64,000 nucleotides of DNA from Sphingomonas edaphi. GTDB lineage: Bacteria; Pseudomonadota; Alphaproteobacteria; Sphingomonadales; Sphingomonadaceae. Both the position numbers and the translations under genes were made by a program. Positions 28,167 to 37,875 of this stretch are shown one piece after another. The DNA lies in assembly GCF_003583725.1 (NCBI RefSeq), contig NZ_QXTF01000005.1:49619-113618 (forward strand), read 5' to 3'. The notes below the pieces were generated by a model. It ran no database searches. It saw only the letters and a program-made list of their open reading frames with translations, and was not told where the DNA came from. How positions within the stretch are numbered: position 1 is the stretch's first letter; each line of letters begins with the position of its first letter.

Positions 28167-30646
28167 ACTTGCCGATGCGCCTGGCGATCCGCGACCTGCG
28201 CGGCGGGCTGGCAGGACTTGGCCTGCTCTGGATCTGCCTAGCCGTGGCTATCGCCGGCTTGGCCTCGGTCACCAGCCTCGCCTCCTCGATCGACCGAGCG
28301 ATAGCCGACAATGGCCGCCAGCTTCTGGGAGGCGATTTGCTGCTGTCGGTCGCCCAACGCGAAGCGACGACCGACGAGCAGACCGTAATGAAGGCGATCG
28401 GACCATCGTCGAAGAGCACTACCACCCGCGCGATGCTGGTCTCCCCGGACGGCCGTAGCCTGCTTGCCGAACTGTCCGGCGTGGATTCCGCCTGGCCTCT
28501 GGCGGGCAAGCTCGACCTTGCGCCCGGCGGCAAGCGGCCTTCCGGCGGTGAAATCGCCGTCGGCCGCGAGATTGCGGAGCGCCTTGGAATAGCGCGGGGC
28601 CAGAGCCTCCGCGTCGGGCGGTCGGCGTTCCTGGTATCGGCCATCATTGACAAGATGCCGAGTGCCAGCGGCTTCGCGCTCGCCCCGCCCGCCATCATGG
28701 ACGAGGCCGGACTGGCGATGACCGGGCTAATCCAGCCGGGCAGCATTTCGACCACTAGCTATCGCCTTGTTCTCGCGAATGGGGCCGACCCCGAAGCTGC
28801 GGGCAAGGACTTCCAGCAGCGCTTCGCCGACGGCGGCTGGCGCGCCAGCGATCGAGGCGATGCAGGCGGCGGGACTCGCCGCTTCGTCGACCGGCTCGGC
28901 CAGATGCTTCTGCTCGTCGCCTTGTCGGCGCTGGCCATCGGCGGCCTGGGCATGTCGAGCGCGGCGGCGGCCTTTGCGGCGTCGCGCCGGTCGGGCATCG
29001 CTATCCTGAAGCTGGTGGGCGCGCCCCGCTCGTCGATCAACGCGATGCTCGCAATCGAGATCGGCATTGTCGCGGGTCTGGCGATTGTCGCCGGGCTTGC
29101 TGTCGGCGCGCTGGCGCCGGGGCTTGTCGCAAAGCTCACCGCCGACATGCTTCCGGTGGCGCCCGATCCCAGCCCGCAATGGCTTGCGCTGGGTGAAGCT
29201 GCTTTGTTCGGACTGCTCATCACGTTCGCCGCAAGTTGGCGGATGATTGCCTCCGCCGGGGACACGCGCCCTGCCCGTCTCTTACGCGGCGACGTCGCGG
29301 ATGCTGAAGCGCTTCGCTGGACCAGCTTCCTGGCCCCCGGCGCAGCCTTGCTGCTCGCCGCAGGCCTCGCCATCGGCACGGCCAGCGATCCTGCCTTCGC
29401 CGCGATCGGCGTCGGTGCCATCGCTGCGCTTTGCCTGCTTTTCGCGCTGATCGGCCTCGCCATCCGCCGCACCGCGCGCGGCGCCCGACACCTTGGCGGT
29501 CCGATCACCCGGCTTGGCATCGCCGCGTTGGACCGACCCGGCGCGCCGACGGGACGCCTCGCCGTCTCGCTCGGCCTTGGCCTCACACTGCTTGTTACAC
29601 TTGCCGCGACTGCCTCCAGCGTGCTGACTGAAATCGACACGACGATCCCGAAGCGGGCGCCGGCCCTGTTCCTCGTCGACATTCCCCGTGCCGAGCGCGA
29701 TCGATTCGATTCATTGGTGCAGGCACAATTGCCTGGCGCCGAGGTCCGCCTCGTCCCCTCGCTCCGCGGGCCGGTGACCGAGGTCAACGGCGTCCGTGTC
29801 GCGGACATGAAGTCCATTCCCGAAGGTGCCTGGATCTTGCGCGGTGACCGGGGGCTGACCTTCGCCGGCCAGCTACCCGAGGCCAACCGCATCGTCGGCG
29901 GTGAATGGTGGCCGGCCGATTATCGCGGACCGCCGCTGGTTAGCATCGACATCGACGCCGCGCAGGCCTTGGGCCTGAAGGTCGGGGACAACCTGACCGT
30001 TGCCATCCTCGGTCGGCCAATCACCGCAAAGATTGCGTCGTTCCGAGAAATCGACTGGCGCAGCCTCGGTTTTAACTTCGCGATTATCTTTTCGCCCGGG
30101 GCCGTCGACGATGCGCCTTATACACTGATGGCAACCGTTGCGCCCGGCGAAGGGCGGCCCACCGCGGCGTTCGAGCGGAGCCTGACCAGCGAGCTGCCGA
30201 TGGTCAGCGCGATCCGGGTGTCCGACGTCGTCGCCCAAGTCAAATCGCTGCTGGAATCGATCGACGGTGCGGTGCGCATCGCCACGGCCTTCGCGATCGC
30301 AATGGGCATGATCGTGCTCGCCGGCTCGGTCGTCGCTACCCGTCGACAGCGAGCGCGGGACATCGTCCTGCTCCGTCTCGTCGGCGCGACGCGTGGTGAG
30401 GTGGCGCGGAGCCAACTGGTCGAGTTTGCGGCTCTCTCCGCCGCCGTTGCTTTGGTCGCGCTCGGCGCGGGCGTTCTCGCGGCGCAGCAGGTGGTTACAA
30501 GGCTGTTCGAATTCCAGTTTCGACCGGACTGGATGACGCTATCGCAGATCCCCGCCGGGGCCATCGCGCTGGCGGTCCTGGCAGCCTTCCTTGCCGCGCT
30601 GCCCGCCCTCAACGCACGTCCCGCACAGGGACTTCGCGCCCTGTAG
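28163..30646 (+). CDS. ABC transporter permease (YbbP-like, FtsX/MacB fold)
   Basis: An 827-aa permease with about ten membrane helices and two large periplasmic domains, the YbbP layout of two fused FtsX-type units. N-terminal RLAIRDLRGGLAGLGLLW is family-typical. Conserved helices appear near residue 255 (LLLVALSALAIGGLGMSSAAAAF) read in parts, near 465 (LAVSLGLGLTLLVTLAATA) and at the C-terminus (IALAVLAAFLAALPAL). It starts inside the ATPase stop. Likely exports or extracts a lipophilic molecule together with the upstream ATPase; the substrate is not known. Confidence 0.9.
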   Translation: MNLPMRLAIRDLRGGLAGLGLLWICLAVAIAGLASVTSLASSIDRAIADNGRQLLGGDLLLSVAQREATTDEQTVMKAIGPSSKSTTTRAMLVSPDGRSLLAELSGVDSAWPLAGKLDLAPGGKRPSGGEIAVGREIAERLGIARGQSLRVGRSAFLVSAIIDKMPSASGFALAPPAIMDEAGLAMTGLIQPGSISTTSYRLVLANGADPEAAGKDFQQRFADGGWRASDRGDAGGGTRRFVDRLGQMLLLVALSALAIGGLGMSSAAAAFAASRRSGIAILKLVGAPRSSINAMLAIEIGIVAGLAIVAGLAVGALAPGLVAKLTADMLPVAPDPSPQWLALGEAALFGLLITFAASWRMIASAGDTRPARLLRGDVADAEALRWTSFLAPGAALLLAAGLAIGTASDPAFAAIGVGAIAALCLLFALIGLAIRRTARGARHLGGPITRLGIAALDRPGAPTGRLAVSLGLGLTLLVTLAATASSVLTEIDTTIPKRAPALFLVDIPRAERDRFDSLVQAQLPGAEVRLVPSLRGPVTEVNGVRVADMKSIPEGAWILRGDRGLTFAGQLPEANRIVGGEWWPADYRGPPLVSIDIDAAQALGLKVGDNLTVAILGRPITAKIASFREIDWRSLGFNFAIIFSPGAVDDAPYTLMATVAPGEGRPTAAFERSLTSELPMVSAIRVSDVVAQVKSLLESIDGAVRIATAFAIAMGMIVLAGSVVATRRQRARDIVLLRLVGATRGEVARSQLVEFAALSAAVALVALGAGVLAAQQVVTRLFEFQFRPDWMTLSQIPAGAIALAVLAAFLAALPALNARPAQGLRAL

Positions 30647-30710
30647 AATCCTAGGGACATGAAACCCAATGGCTTTTCGGCCGTTCAACTCGCCCGAAAG
30701 GACCAATGAT

Positions 30711-30971
30711 ATGGCTACTGTTCCGACGCTAGGCGAATTGCGTATGACGCACGATCCGGCGGGACGCGGATATCACGCTGTGTACCGTGAGCATCAGGTC
30801 AACCATTGCCCGGGCTGCGGGCGCACCCACTGGATTATCGGCCGCGTGTCGGCGGAATGCGCCTTTTGCGCGACCGCCCTACCGCTGGCCGAGGCCAGCA
30901 TGCGTCATCACAATGGCCCGGTGGTGATCCAGCATCGCAACCGCGACACGGGCCACGCGTGGGCCGCCTGA
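30711..30971 (+). CDS. Small zinc-ribbon hypothetical protein
   Basis: The 86-aa protein carries two Cys pairs, HCPGCGRTHW and CAFCATAL, spaced as in a zinc ribbon, with a His-rich tail (MRHHNGPVVIQHRNRDTGH). ATG 30711 has AAAGGA 9 bases upstream and is preferred over an in-frame upstream ATG at 30669. No family name comes to mind. It follows the ABC permease by 64 bases and converges with the cyclophilin lipoprotein. Confidence 0.7.
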   Translation: MATVPTLGELRMTHDPAGRGYHAVYREHQVNHCPGCGRTHWIIGRVSAECAFCATALPLAEASMRHHNGPVVIQHRNRDTGHAWAA

Positions 30972-30993
30972 CCTTCTGACTACTTCGCCCTGA

Positions 30994-31926
30994 CTACTTC
31001 GACGGCCGAACCGGTGTCGTCGCATTGCACAGATCCACTCCGCCGGCGGGACGAATGTAAAAATCGTCCTGCCGGTTTTTTTTGACGTGAAGCCAGGCCG
31101 CGAAGCTGGCGCTCTTCTCGTCCAGATATTCGAACCGTGGCCGCGTCTCTTCTGCCATCATCGAGGCAAGCTGCACGCTGACGATGGGGACGTCGGACGA
31201 TCGCTCCTTGTAAATCCCGAGCGCCTCCGTTCCGCGCGGCAAGCTCGACAAATGCTCGATTCCGCTGACAACGCGGCCGACGTTTGCGATTATCCGGTCA
31301 AGCGCGCGCGGGCCGTGACCGATTACCGCATACAGCTCCCCTCCCATGCCGGTGTCGGGCGACAGGTCGCGACCGACGCCGACGCTGGCATAGCAATGGG
31401 CAAGGGCGACCGTCGCGTCGCGCGTGTCCACCGCAACGGGCCAACCCTTCGCATAGCCGACCAGCGGTGCGTAAGGGTCGGGTGAACCTAGCGGCACAAC
31501 GTCTAGACCGGCGAGATTGCGCTGATATTCGGCAGGCGGGCGGGCAACGACGCTTGGCGGAAGCGGCTTTTCGGTTTCGTTGTTTCCCCACTGGGCGACA
31601 TAATTGTCGTGAACCCGGTAGACCGCCGCGCCCTGCCAATAGCCCGTCCGCGCCAACGCCTTGATGTTTTGGACATGGACCGGTGCGAAGTCGGGCGCCA
31701 ACTGGATGACGACCCGCCGGTTACCAGCAAGTTCGAGGACCATCAGGTCGTCGGCGGGGATCGCGACCCATTCCCCGATTTTCGACGCCGCTAGGACGCT
31801 GGGCGGCGTCGCGCCGGCAGGGACCGGCGCGGTGAGCGGTGGGGGCGTCGACTTCACTGCCCAGTCCTCGCTCTTGGTCTGGCAACCGCCGATCAGGCAG
31901 GCGGACAGGATCAGAAATTGACGCAT
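30994..31926 (-). CDS. Cyclophilin-type peptidyl-prolyl isomerase lipoprotein
   Basis: A 310-aa protein with a lipoprotein signal (MRQFLILSACLIGGC, acylated Cys at 15) and a Pro-rich linker. The cyclophilin-type domain is divergent: VVIQLAPDFAPVHVQNIKAL at its start, YWQGAAVYRVHDNYVAQWG, and GMGGELYAVIGHG / IANVGRVVSGIEHL at its end. Catalytic Arg and Phe positions are not fully conserved, so isomerase activity is plausible but not certain. ATG 31926 is chosen because it begins the signal peptide. It is divergent from purT. Confidence 0.82.
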   Translation of the reverse strand: MRQFLILSACLIGGCQTKSEDWAVKSTPPPLTAPVPAGATPPSVLAASKIGEWVAIPADDLMVLELAGNRRVVIQLAPDFAPVHVQNIKALARTGYWQGAAVYRVHDNYVAQWGNNETEKPLPPSVVARPPAEYQRNLAGLDVVPLGSPDPYAPLVGYAKGWPVAVDTRDATVALAHCYASVGVGRDLSPDTGMGGELYAVIGHGPRALDRIIANVGRVVSGIEHLSSLPRGTEALGIYKERSSDVPIVSVQLASMMAEETRPRFEYLDEKSASFAAWLHVKKNRQDDFYIRPAGGVDLCNATTPVRPSK

Positions 31927-31995
31927 CGACGCTCCCCCGGTGGCATCCCCGGGAAAGGGGATGACGAATGATGGGCGGCAGGCTAGCGAGCCTCG

Positions 31996-33168
31996 ATGTA
32001 TATCGCCACCCTGATGCTGCTCGGTTCCGGCGAATTGGGCCGGGAATTCGCGATTGCCGCCAAGCGGCTCGGCTGCCGGGTGATTGCCTGCGACCGCTAC
32101 GACGATGCGCCCGCGATGCAGCTGGCCGACGCGCGAGAGGTGTTTCCGATGCTCGACGGCGCGGCACTCCGCGCGGCTGTCGAGAAGCACAGGCCGGATT
32201 ATATCGTTCCGGAAATCGAAGCAATCGACACCGCAATGCTCGGCGAACTGGAGCGCGAAGGCTGGCACATTGTCCCCTCGGCCAAAGCCGCGAAACTAAC
32301 GATGAACCGCGACGCCATCCGCGATTTCGCTGCGCATGAGCTTGGCCTCACCACCTCCCGCTACCTCTTTGCAGAAACGCGGGATGAGGCGATCGCTGCG
32401 GCTGAAACGGTCGGCCTGCCCGCTGTAGTCAAGCCGGTCATGTCGTCGAGCGGCAAGGGCCAGAGCACGGTCCACACGGTCGAAGAACTGAGCACCGCCT
32501 TCGAATATGCCGTCGTCAACATGCGCGGTGACCGCCCGCGCGTGATCGTCGAGGAGTTTATCGCCTTCGATTACGAGATCACGCTGCTGACAGTTGCGAC
32601 GCAGGACCGCGTGCTGTTCTGCCCGCCGATTGGGCACCGGCAGGAAAGCGGCGACTATCGGGAAAGCTGGCAGCCGGCACCAATGGACGATGCCGTCCTA
32701 GCTTCCGCGCAGAAACAGGCGGCAAAGGTCGTCACCGCGCTTGGCGGACAGGGCATCTTCGGGGTGGAGTTCTTCGTCGCCGACGGCCGCGCCATCTTTT
32801 CCGAACTCAGCCCGCGCCCGCATGACACGGGGATGGTGACACTGATCGGCCAGTCACCCAATGAGTTCGAGCTTCATCTGCGTGCCATCCTCGGCCTGCC
32901 CATCCCCGCGATCGAAACGGCCGGGCCCTCCGCATCCGCCGTGATTCTCGCGGATCGCGAGAGCCACTCGTTTTTCTTTGACGGGGTAACCGATGCGCTA
33001 GCAACCGGGGAGCCGGGTAAGCCGGTCGACCTCCGCCTGTTCGCCAAGCCGAAAACGCTGAAGAATCGCCGAATGGGCGTGGCACTGGCTCGGGGGTCGG
33101 ACGTTGACGAAGCGATAGCAAGGGCGAAAGCGGCGGCAGCCAAGGTCAGAATCGTCTACCGGGACTGA
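31996..33168 (+). CDS. purT: Formate-dependent phosphoribosylglycinamide formyltransferase
   Basis: PurT (390 aa) is the ATP-grasp enzyme that uses formate and ATP to formylate GAR in purine synthesis. The N-terminal LMLLGSGELGREFAIAAKRLG, then DYIVPEIEAIDT, the ATP-grasp KPVMSSSGKGQS and the C-terminal ELSPRPHDTGMVTL are all typical. It is an alternative to the folate-dependent PurN. purE and purK lie 9 kb downstream, but the genes are not one operon. Confidence 0.96.
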   Translation: MYIATLMLLGSGELGREFAIAAKRLGCRVIACDRYDDAPAMQLADAREVFPMLDGAALRAAVEKHRPDYIVPEIEAIDTAMLGELEREGWHIVPSAKAAKLTMNRDAIRDFAAHELGLTTSRYLFAETRDEAIAAAETVGLPAVVKPVMSSSGKGQSTVHTVEELSTAFEYAVVNMRGDRPRVIVEEFIAFDYEITLLTVATQDRVLFCPPIGHRQESGDYRESWQPAPMDDAVLASAQKQAAKVVTALGGQGIFGVEFFVADGRAIFSELSPRPHDTGMVTLIGQSPNEFELHLRAILGLPIPAIETAGPSASAVILADRESHSFFFDGVTDALATGEPGKPVDLRLFAKPKTLKNRRMGVALARGSDVDEAIARAKAAAAKVRIVYRD

Positions 33169-33181
33169 CGGCGCGCGCCTG

Positions 33182-33208
33182 TTGCATAAATATGCAAGGG
33201 AATGCATA
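33182..33208 (+). promoter_or_regulatory. ARG-box-like operator upstream of argC
   Basis: TTGCATAAATATGCAA (33182-33197) is an inverted repeat resembling the ArgR consensus, TGcATaaatATgCA. A second TGCATA starts at 33203, exactly 20 bases after the first, the spacing of tandem ARG boxes. The site lies 12-38 bases ahead of the argC start, and an ArgR homologue is encoded in the same gene run, consistent with autoregulated repression by arginine. Confidence 0.7.
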
Positions 33209-33219
33209 GGCCGCGCCCC

Positions 33220-34227
33220 ATGATTCGTGTCTCTATCCTAGGTGCCTCTGGTTATGTCGGCGGCGAGCTTATGCGCCTTATCGCCGGCCATCCGGCGATG
33301 GAAGTTGCTACCGCTTTCGCTTCGTCCAATGCCGGTCAGCGCATAGCGTCTGTACACCCACATTTGGCCCTCGCTTATCCCGAGACTGCGTTTGCCGCCT
33401 GGAATCCGGCGCTACTGTCGCACAGCGATCTCATTCTGGCCGCCCTGCCGCATGGCGAGACTCAGCGCCTGGCCGACGACCTGCTGTCACCCGGCGTCGC
33501 CTTCGTCGACCTCGGCGCGGACTTTCGCCTCAGCAGCGCGGCGGAGTTCGAGCGCTGGTACGGCGAGCGGCACGCCCGGCCCGACCTACTCGACAGCTTC
33601 ACCTACGGCCTTCCCGAATTCTTCCGCGATGAGATCAAGCGCTCGAAGCGCGTCGCAGCGCCCGGTTGCTATCCAACAGCTGCTAGCCTCGCGTTGCGAC
33701 CGCTGGTCGAGGTAGGCGCGATCGAGAAGCAGGGAATCGTCGTTGACGCCGCCTCGGGCGTCAGCGGCGCGGGGCGAACGTCAAATGCCGGGACGCACTT
33801 CTGTACAGTCGACGGAAGCTACCGCGCTTACGGCCTATTGAACCACCGCCACACAGCGGAAATGGAACTGACAACCGGCGGCACCGTCTTGTTCACGCCG
33901 CACCTGATGGCGGCCAGCCGTGGTATCTTGGCTACCTGTTATGCCCGCGCAAGCGGTTCCGACGACCCCCTCGCGATCCTGCGCGATGCCTATGCGGGCG
34001 AGCCATTCGTCCATGTTGGCGACATGCCTCCAGAAACGAAATGGGCGAATGGCTCAAACGCCGCCTTCCTGACCGCCCGCCTGGACGAACGCACCGGCAC
34101 CCTCGTCACGCTCGCGGCGATCGACAATCTCGGCAAGGGTGCGGCCGGGCAAATGATCCAGTGTGCCAATCTGATGCTCGGCCTCGACGAAGGCGCGAGC
34201 CTGACCACCATGGGAGTTTATCCGTGA
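33220..34227 (+). CDS. argC: N-acetyl-gamma-glutamyl-phosphate reductase
   Basis: ArgC (335 aa) reduces N-acetylglutamyl phosphate in arginine synthesis. The N-terminal dinucleotide motif [14 protein letters not shown] and the catalytic cysteine in [12 protein letters not shown] are clear, as is SGVSGAGR. This is the long-form (type 1) enzyme. ATG 33220 fits the family N-terminus ([11 protein letters not shown]). It is the first gene after the ARG-box-like operator; its stop overlaps the argJ GTG. Confidence 0.96.
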   Translation: MIRVSILGASGYVGGELMRLIAGHPAMEVATAFASSNAGQRIASVHPHLALAYPETAFAAWNPALLSHSDLILAALPHGETQRLADDLLSPGVAFVDLGADFRLSSAAEFERWYGERHARPDLLDSFTYGLPEFFRDEIKRSKRVAAPGCYPTAASLALRPLVEVGAIEKQGIVVDAASGVSGAGRTSNAGTHFCTVDGSYRAYGLLNHRHTAEMELTTGGTVLFTPHLMAASRGILATCYARASGSDDPLAILRDAYAGEPFVHVGDMPPETKWANGSNAAFLTARLDERTGTLVTLAAIDNLGKGAAGQMIQCANLMLGLDEGASLTTMGVYP

Positions 34228-35390
34228 GCGTGACACTTGCCGAAGGCTTCGTGGCGTCTGGCCTCGCCGCCGGGATCAAGTCCGGTGGGCGCCGCGACGT
34301 CAGCCTGCTTGCCACAATGGACGGGAAGCCGGTGTCGACGGCAGCCGTCTTCACGCAGAACAAGTTCCGGGCGCCGCCCGTCGAGGCCAGCCTCGAGCGG
34401 CTAAACGTTTCGGGCGGCCTGGCCAGCGGCGTCGTCGTCAACAGCGGCAATGCCAATGCTGGCACCGGCGCCAAGGGCCGCGAGGACTCTGAGAAGATGT
34501 GCGCGGCCGCGGCCGAAGCGGTCGGCTGCGACCCCCGGGACATGCTCGTCTGCTCGACCGGCCTAATCGGCTTTCGCCTTCCGATGCGGAAGATACTGAC
34601 GGCGATTCCCGAACTTGGTCGGCGGCTGAATCGCGACGGCCATCGTGACGCGGCCAAGGGCATCCTGACCACCGATACCAGGCCGAAGGAAGCGGGCGTC
34701 GTGCGCGAAGAATACTCGGTCGGAGGCATGGCCAAGGGCTGCGGCATGCTGGCGCCGAACATGGCGACTATGCTCGCCTTCCTGACCACCGATGCCGACC
34801 TTTCCAGCGAGGAACTGAAGCGCATCCTGTTCCGCGCGGCCGATGCAACATTCAACTGCCTAATCACCGATGGTGCGACCTCGACCAACGACACAGTCAT
34901 GCTCTTCGCGAGCGGCCGAAAGGGTCGCCCGGCCGACATAGCCCACTTCGAGGACGACGTGCTGCAGGTGTGTGAAGAACTGATGCTGCAGATGGCGCGC
35001 GATGCGGAAGGGATGACCAAGCTAGTCGTTATCCACGTCACCGGCGCCGCATCCAATGCGGAAGCGCGCAAGGTCGCCCGGTCGATCGGCAACAACCAAC
35101 TGATCAAGTGCAGCTGGTACGGCGCCGACGCCTACTGGGGCCGCCTGCTGGCGGAGGCTGGTTCCTGCGGCGTCGAGTTCGAGACGGAAAAGTCCGCCGT
35201 CAGTTACGGCGGCATCCGCGTTGCCGAGGCGGGCGTGGAAATCGCACACGACGCCGAAGCAGTTCGCTCCCACATGAAAGGCGAGGAAATCCACATCCTC
35301 GTTGAGCTGGGCGTGGGCAATGGGACGGGCCGTGCCGTGTCGGTCGACCTTGGACCCGGCTATATCAAGGAAAATGCGGCAACGTCATGA
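34224..35390 (+). CDS. argJ: Bifunctional ornithine acetyltransferase / N-acetylglutamate synthase
   Basis: ArgJ (388 aa) recycles the acetyl group from N-acetylornithine to glutamate. The self-cleavage site lies in the family motif [16 protein letters not shown], where the Thr before MLAF is the expected nucleophile that starts the beta chain. Other landmarks are [13 protein letters not shown] near residue 72 and the final block ending [10 protein letters not shown], close to the usual C-terminal YT/YS. The start is a GTG within the argC stop. Presence of argJ implies the cyclic acetyl pathway. Confidence 0.96.
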   Translation: MSVTLAEGFVASGLAAGIKSGGRRDVSLLATMDGKPVSTAAVFTQNKFRAPPVEASLERLNVSGGLASGVVVNSGNANAGTGAKGREDSEKMCAAAAEAVGCDPRDMLVCSTGLIGFRLPMRKILTAIPELGRRLNRDGHRDAAKGILTTDTRPKEAGVVREEYSVGGMAKGCGMLAPNMATMLAFLTTDADLSSEELKRILFRAADATFNCLITDGATSTNDTVMLFASGRKGRPADIAHFEDDVLQVCEELMLQMARDAEGMTKLVVIHVTGAASNAEARKVARSIGNNQLIKCSWYGADAYWGRLLAEAGSCGVEFETEKSAVSYGGIRVAEAGVEIAHDAEAVRSHMKGEEIHILVELGVGNGTGRAVSVDLGPGYIKENAATS

Positions 35391-36250
35391 TTACGACTAA
35401 CGACACCGCGCGAATCCTGATTGAGGCGCTACCGTACATCCGACGATTTACCGGCAAGACGATCGTCGTGAAGGTCGGTGGCGTTCCGCTGACCGACCCG
35501 GCGCGCATGCGCAGCCTTGCGAAGGACATCCTTCTGCTCCATTCGGTCGGCATCCGCCCGGTGCTGGTCCATGGCGGCGGCCCCCAGATCGACGTCGAAA
35601 TGGCCAAGGCGGGGATCGAGATAAAACGGGTCGAAGGGCTTCGGGTCACTGACGCCGACGCGCTCGACATCGTCCGGATGGTTCTGGTCGGAAAAACTAA
35701 CCGCGACCTCGTCGCCGCCATCAATACGCTTGAGCCGGTCGCCATCGGCGTTGCCGGCGAGGACGGGCGCCTGCTGGAAGTTGAGCCGATCGACCACCGA
35801 CTGGGCTTCGTTGGGCGCGTGACCAAGGTGCGCGGCGCACTGCTCCACGATTTTCACGACGACGGACTCATCCCGGTGGTATCGACGGTCGGTGCCGATG
35901 CGACGGCCCAGCCTTATAACGTGAATGCCGACGACGCCGCGCGAGCCATCGCCGTGGCGATGCGGGCGGAGAAAATCATTTATCTGACGGGAACCCCGGG
36001 CCTGCTCGGAGATCCATCGGACCCGTCGAGCCTAGTCCACCGCCTCTCCACCACAGAGGCGCGTGAACGGATCGCCGATGAAAGTGTGACGGGGGGTATG
36101 ATTCCGAAGTTGCTGGCGTGTGCCGAGGCCGTCGAGGGAGGCGTCGCGTCCGCGCATATGATCGACGGTCGTGCGGAGCACGCCATTCTGGTCGAACTGT
36201 TCACGGACGAAGGCATCGGCACCATGGTTTGCCGGGAGGCACTACCATGA
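35387..36250 (+). CDS. argB: Acetylglutamate kinase
   Basis: ArgB (287 aa) phosphorylates N-acetylglutamate, usually the feedback-controlled step. The amino-acid kinase motifs KTIVVKVGG near residue 26, [11 protein letters not shown] near 60 and [21 protein letters not shown] near 245 are clear, with [13 protein letters not shown] between. An N-terminal extension with PYIRRF is typical of the hexameric, arginine-inhibited type. It overlaps argJ and argR by 4 bases at each end. Confidence 0.96.
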   Translation: MITTNDTARILIEALPYIRRFTGKTIVVKVGGVPLTDPARMRSLAKDILLLHSVGIRPVLVHGGGPQIDVEMAKAGIEIKRVEGLRVTDADALDIVRMVLVGKTNRDLVAAINTLEPVAIGVAGEDGRLLEVEPIDHRLGFVGRVTKVRGALLHDFHDDGLIPVVSTVGADATAQPYNVNADDAARAIAVAMRAEKIIYLTGTPGLLGDPSDPSSLVHRLSTTEARERIADESVTGGMIPKLLACAEAVEGGVASAHMIDGRAEHAILVELFTDEGIGTMVCREALP

Positions 36251-36708
36251 CGACCAAATCGCAACGGCAGTTGATGATTGCCGACTGGCTTCGCGACCAC
36301 CGCGTCGGCAGCCAGGAGGAGCTGGTCGCGCGCCTGTCGCTGGCAGGCATCAATGCAACGCAGGCCACGGTCAGCCGCGACCTCCTGGAACTGGGCGCGG
36401 TCAAGCTAAAGCGCGACGGGTCGATCCGATACGTGATGCCCGACCAGGTCGAACCGGGGCATGCCGCGACCAAGCTTGACCGGCTGCTCGCTGAATGGGT
36501 CGATGCGATCATTCCTGCCGGTAACCTGCTGGTGCTGAAGACCCCACCCGGTTCCGCCAACCTGGTAGCGAACGCGCTCGACGCTGCCGGACTGGAGGAA
36601 TTCGCAGGGACGCTGGCGGGTGACGACACGATTTTCGTCGCGCTAGCAGAAGGGGTGAATCCTCATGCCGCCGTCCGCCTGTTGCAGGAACGCCGTTCGG
36701 GAGCATAA
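36247..36708 (+). CDS. argR: Arginine repressor
   Basis: The 153-aa protein is a hexameric-type ArgR. The N-terminal winged helix contains the recognition segment INATQATVSRDLLELGAVKLKR; the C-terminal oligomerisation and arginine-binding domain shows VLKTPPGSANLVANALD and the conserved GDDTIFVAL. The ATG overlaps the argB stop. Being the last gene of an arginine operon that carries an ARG-box-like site in front suggests autoregulation. ArgR of this family is uncommon in Alphaproteobacteria, so its operon position is of interest. Confidence 0.92.
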   Translation: MTTKSQRQLMIADWLRDHRVGSQEELVARLSLAGINATQATVSRDLLELGAVKLKRDGSIRYVMPDQVEPGHAATKLDRLLAEWVDAIIPAGNLLVLKTPPGSANLVANALDAAGLEEFAGTLAGDDTIFVALAEGVNPHAAVRLLQERRSGA

Positions 36709-36745
36709 TCGCCGGCACGTGCGTTGCCGCGCATGAGGAGAGACT

Positions 36746-37165
36746 ATGACCCGCTACGCGACCGTGCTCATCGCCGCTGCCCTGCTAGCCGCCTGCGACA
36801 GCGGGCAGAATCCCGCGCCGCCGGTGCAGAACGACATCATGGTCCGGAGCGCCCAGCAGAAGCAGTTGATGGACCTGAACGACCTCGATCGCGCGATCGC
36901 GTTGAAGCGAGCGATCGTTGGACAGGGCCTGCGCTGTGAGCAGATCGTTTCGACCGGCTATGTCACGCGGTACAAGGACATGGACGTCTGGACTGCAAAG
37001 TGCAGCGACGATCGCGAATGGTCGCTGTTCGTCGGCGCCAATGACAGTGTTCAAGTCCGCCTTTGCGACGATAATGAGAAGATCGGTTTGCCGGCCTGCA
37101 AAATTGAGCCCGGCACCGAGGGCGGCACCGGGCTCGAACAGCTTAATAGTAAAAACGCCAATTAG
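36746..37165 (+). CDS. Small hypothetical lipoprotein
   Basis: The 139-aa protein has a lipoprotein signal with lipobox LLAAC (Cys17) and a short mature domain with four further cysteines (RCEQIV, AKCSDD, RLCDDN, PACKIE). It follows argR by 37 bases, with GAGGAGAGAC ahead of the ATG, and may be read through from the arg operon. No family recognised. Confidence 0.7.
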   Translation: MTRYATVLIAAALLAACDSGQNPAPPVQNDIMVRSAQQKQLMDLNDLDRAIALKRAIVGQGLRCEQIVSTGYVTRYKDMDVWTAKCSDDREWSLFVGANDSVQVRLCDDNEKIGLPACKIEPGTEGGTGLEQLNSKNAN

Positions 37166-37198
37166 AAACGTCGCAGCGCCGCCTGCGCGACCGCTGGA

Positions 37199-37468
37199 TC
37201 AATCGCAGCGGCGCGTTTCCTTATATTCGCCGCTGGCGCTCTTTTCCTTGACGGTCACGCACTTGCCCTGGCGAATCTCTTCCTTCCAGCTACCGTCGGC
37301 ATTGGTCTGGCGCTGGCCCTTGGGAACGCGCTTGCCGTCCTTGATTTCCCAGTTGAAGCCACGCGGCGTCGACTGGTCGGGCGCCCAAGCGGCGACCGCA
37401 GCGGTGGCGGTGGTCGCCGCAAGGGCGATACCGGCAACCATCAGGACCATCTTCATCGTGCGAGTCAT
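37199..37468 (-). CDS. Small secreted hypothetical protein
   Basis: The 89-aa protein has a signal peptide (MKMVLMVAGIALAATTATAAVA) and a short polar mature part ending in KETRRCD. ATG 37468 is chosen because AAGGAG lies 8 bases upstream. It converges with the lipoprotein gene, 33 bases away. I do not recognise the family. Confidence 0.6.
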   Translation of the reverse strand: MTRTMKMVLMVAGIALAATTATAAVAAWAPDQSTPRGFNWEIKDGKRVPKGQRQTNADGSWKEEIRQGKCVTVKEKSASGEYKETRRCD

Positions 37469-37578
37469 TTCTCTCACTCCTTGCGCACGCTTTAGGCGAA
37501 TCGAGCTTAACGCGCGCTGAAACGTTCATTCACGGGAATAAACGAACAAACCACCGCGCTTTTTCCACCGATAACGCG

Positions 37579-37606
37579 AAAAGCCTCCGCCCGTCAGGGC
37601 GAAGGC
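37579..37606 (-). terminator. Intrinsic terminator downstream of rpmJ
   Basis: On the minus strand GCCTTCGCCC and GGGCGGAGGC pair over 10 bp (one wobble) around a TGAC loop, followed by TTTT. It lies about 45 bases after the rpmJ stop. Confidence 0.8.
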
Positions 37607-37650
37607 CTTCGAACACGCCGAGATGTGCAACGAGCCTTCGGCCCGGCAGC

Positions 37651-37776
37651 TTAGCCCTGGCGCGCCTTGAAGCGGCGGTTCGTCTTGTTGATAACGTAGG
37701 TCCGGCCGCGACGACGAATCACCCGGCAATCGCGATGGCGCGACTTCAGCGACTTCAGGGAATTGCGAATCTTCAT
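37651..37776 (-). CDS. rpmJ: 50S ribosomal protein L36 (zinc-less form)
   Basis: A 41-aa protein beginning [17 protein letters not shown] and ending RRFKARQG. Only one Cys is present, so this is the zinc-independent L36 version common in Alphaproteobacteria rather than the four-ligand type. The gene stands alone on its strand and is followed by a terminator. Confidence 0.95.
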   Translation of the reverse strand: MKIRNSLKSLKSRHRDCRVIRRRGRTYVINKTNRRFKARQG

Positions 37777-37875
37777 GGCCGAAAACGCCTGCCTTCGTAA
37801 GTTATATGTTGTCGGGTGGGTTAAACCGGCGGCTCACCTATGGCGGGCCGCCGCCCGAGTCAAGGCTAGCCGCCC

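Noticed and set aside
28759..29892. A 377-codon minus-strand frame inside the ABC permease
   Set aside because: It is fully antisense to a clear membrane protein and is Ser/Ala/Arg-rich, as expected for a shadow.
37090..37140. GAGCCCGG/CCGGGCTC inverted repeat at the end of the small lipoprotein gene as a terminator
   Set aside because: It lies inside the coding frame and is not followed by a T run.
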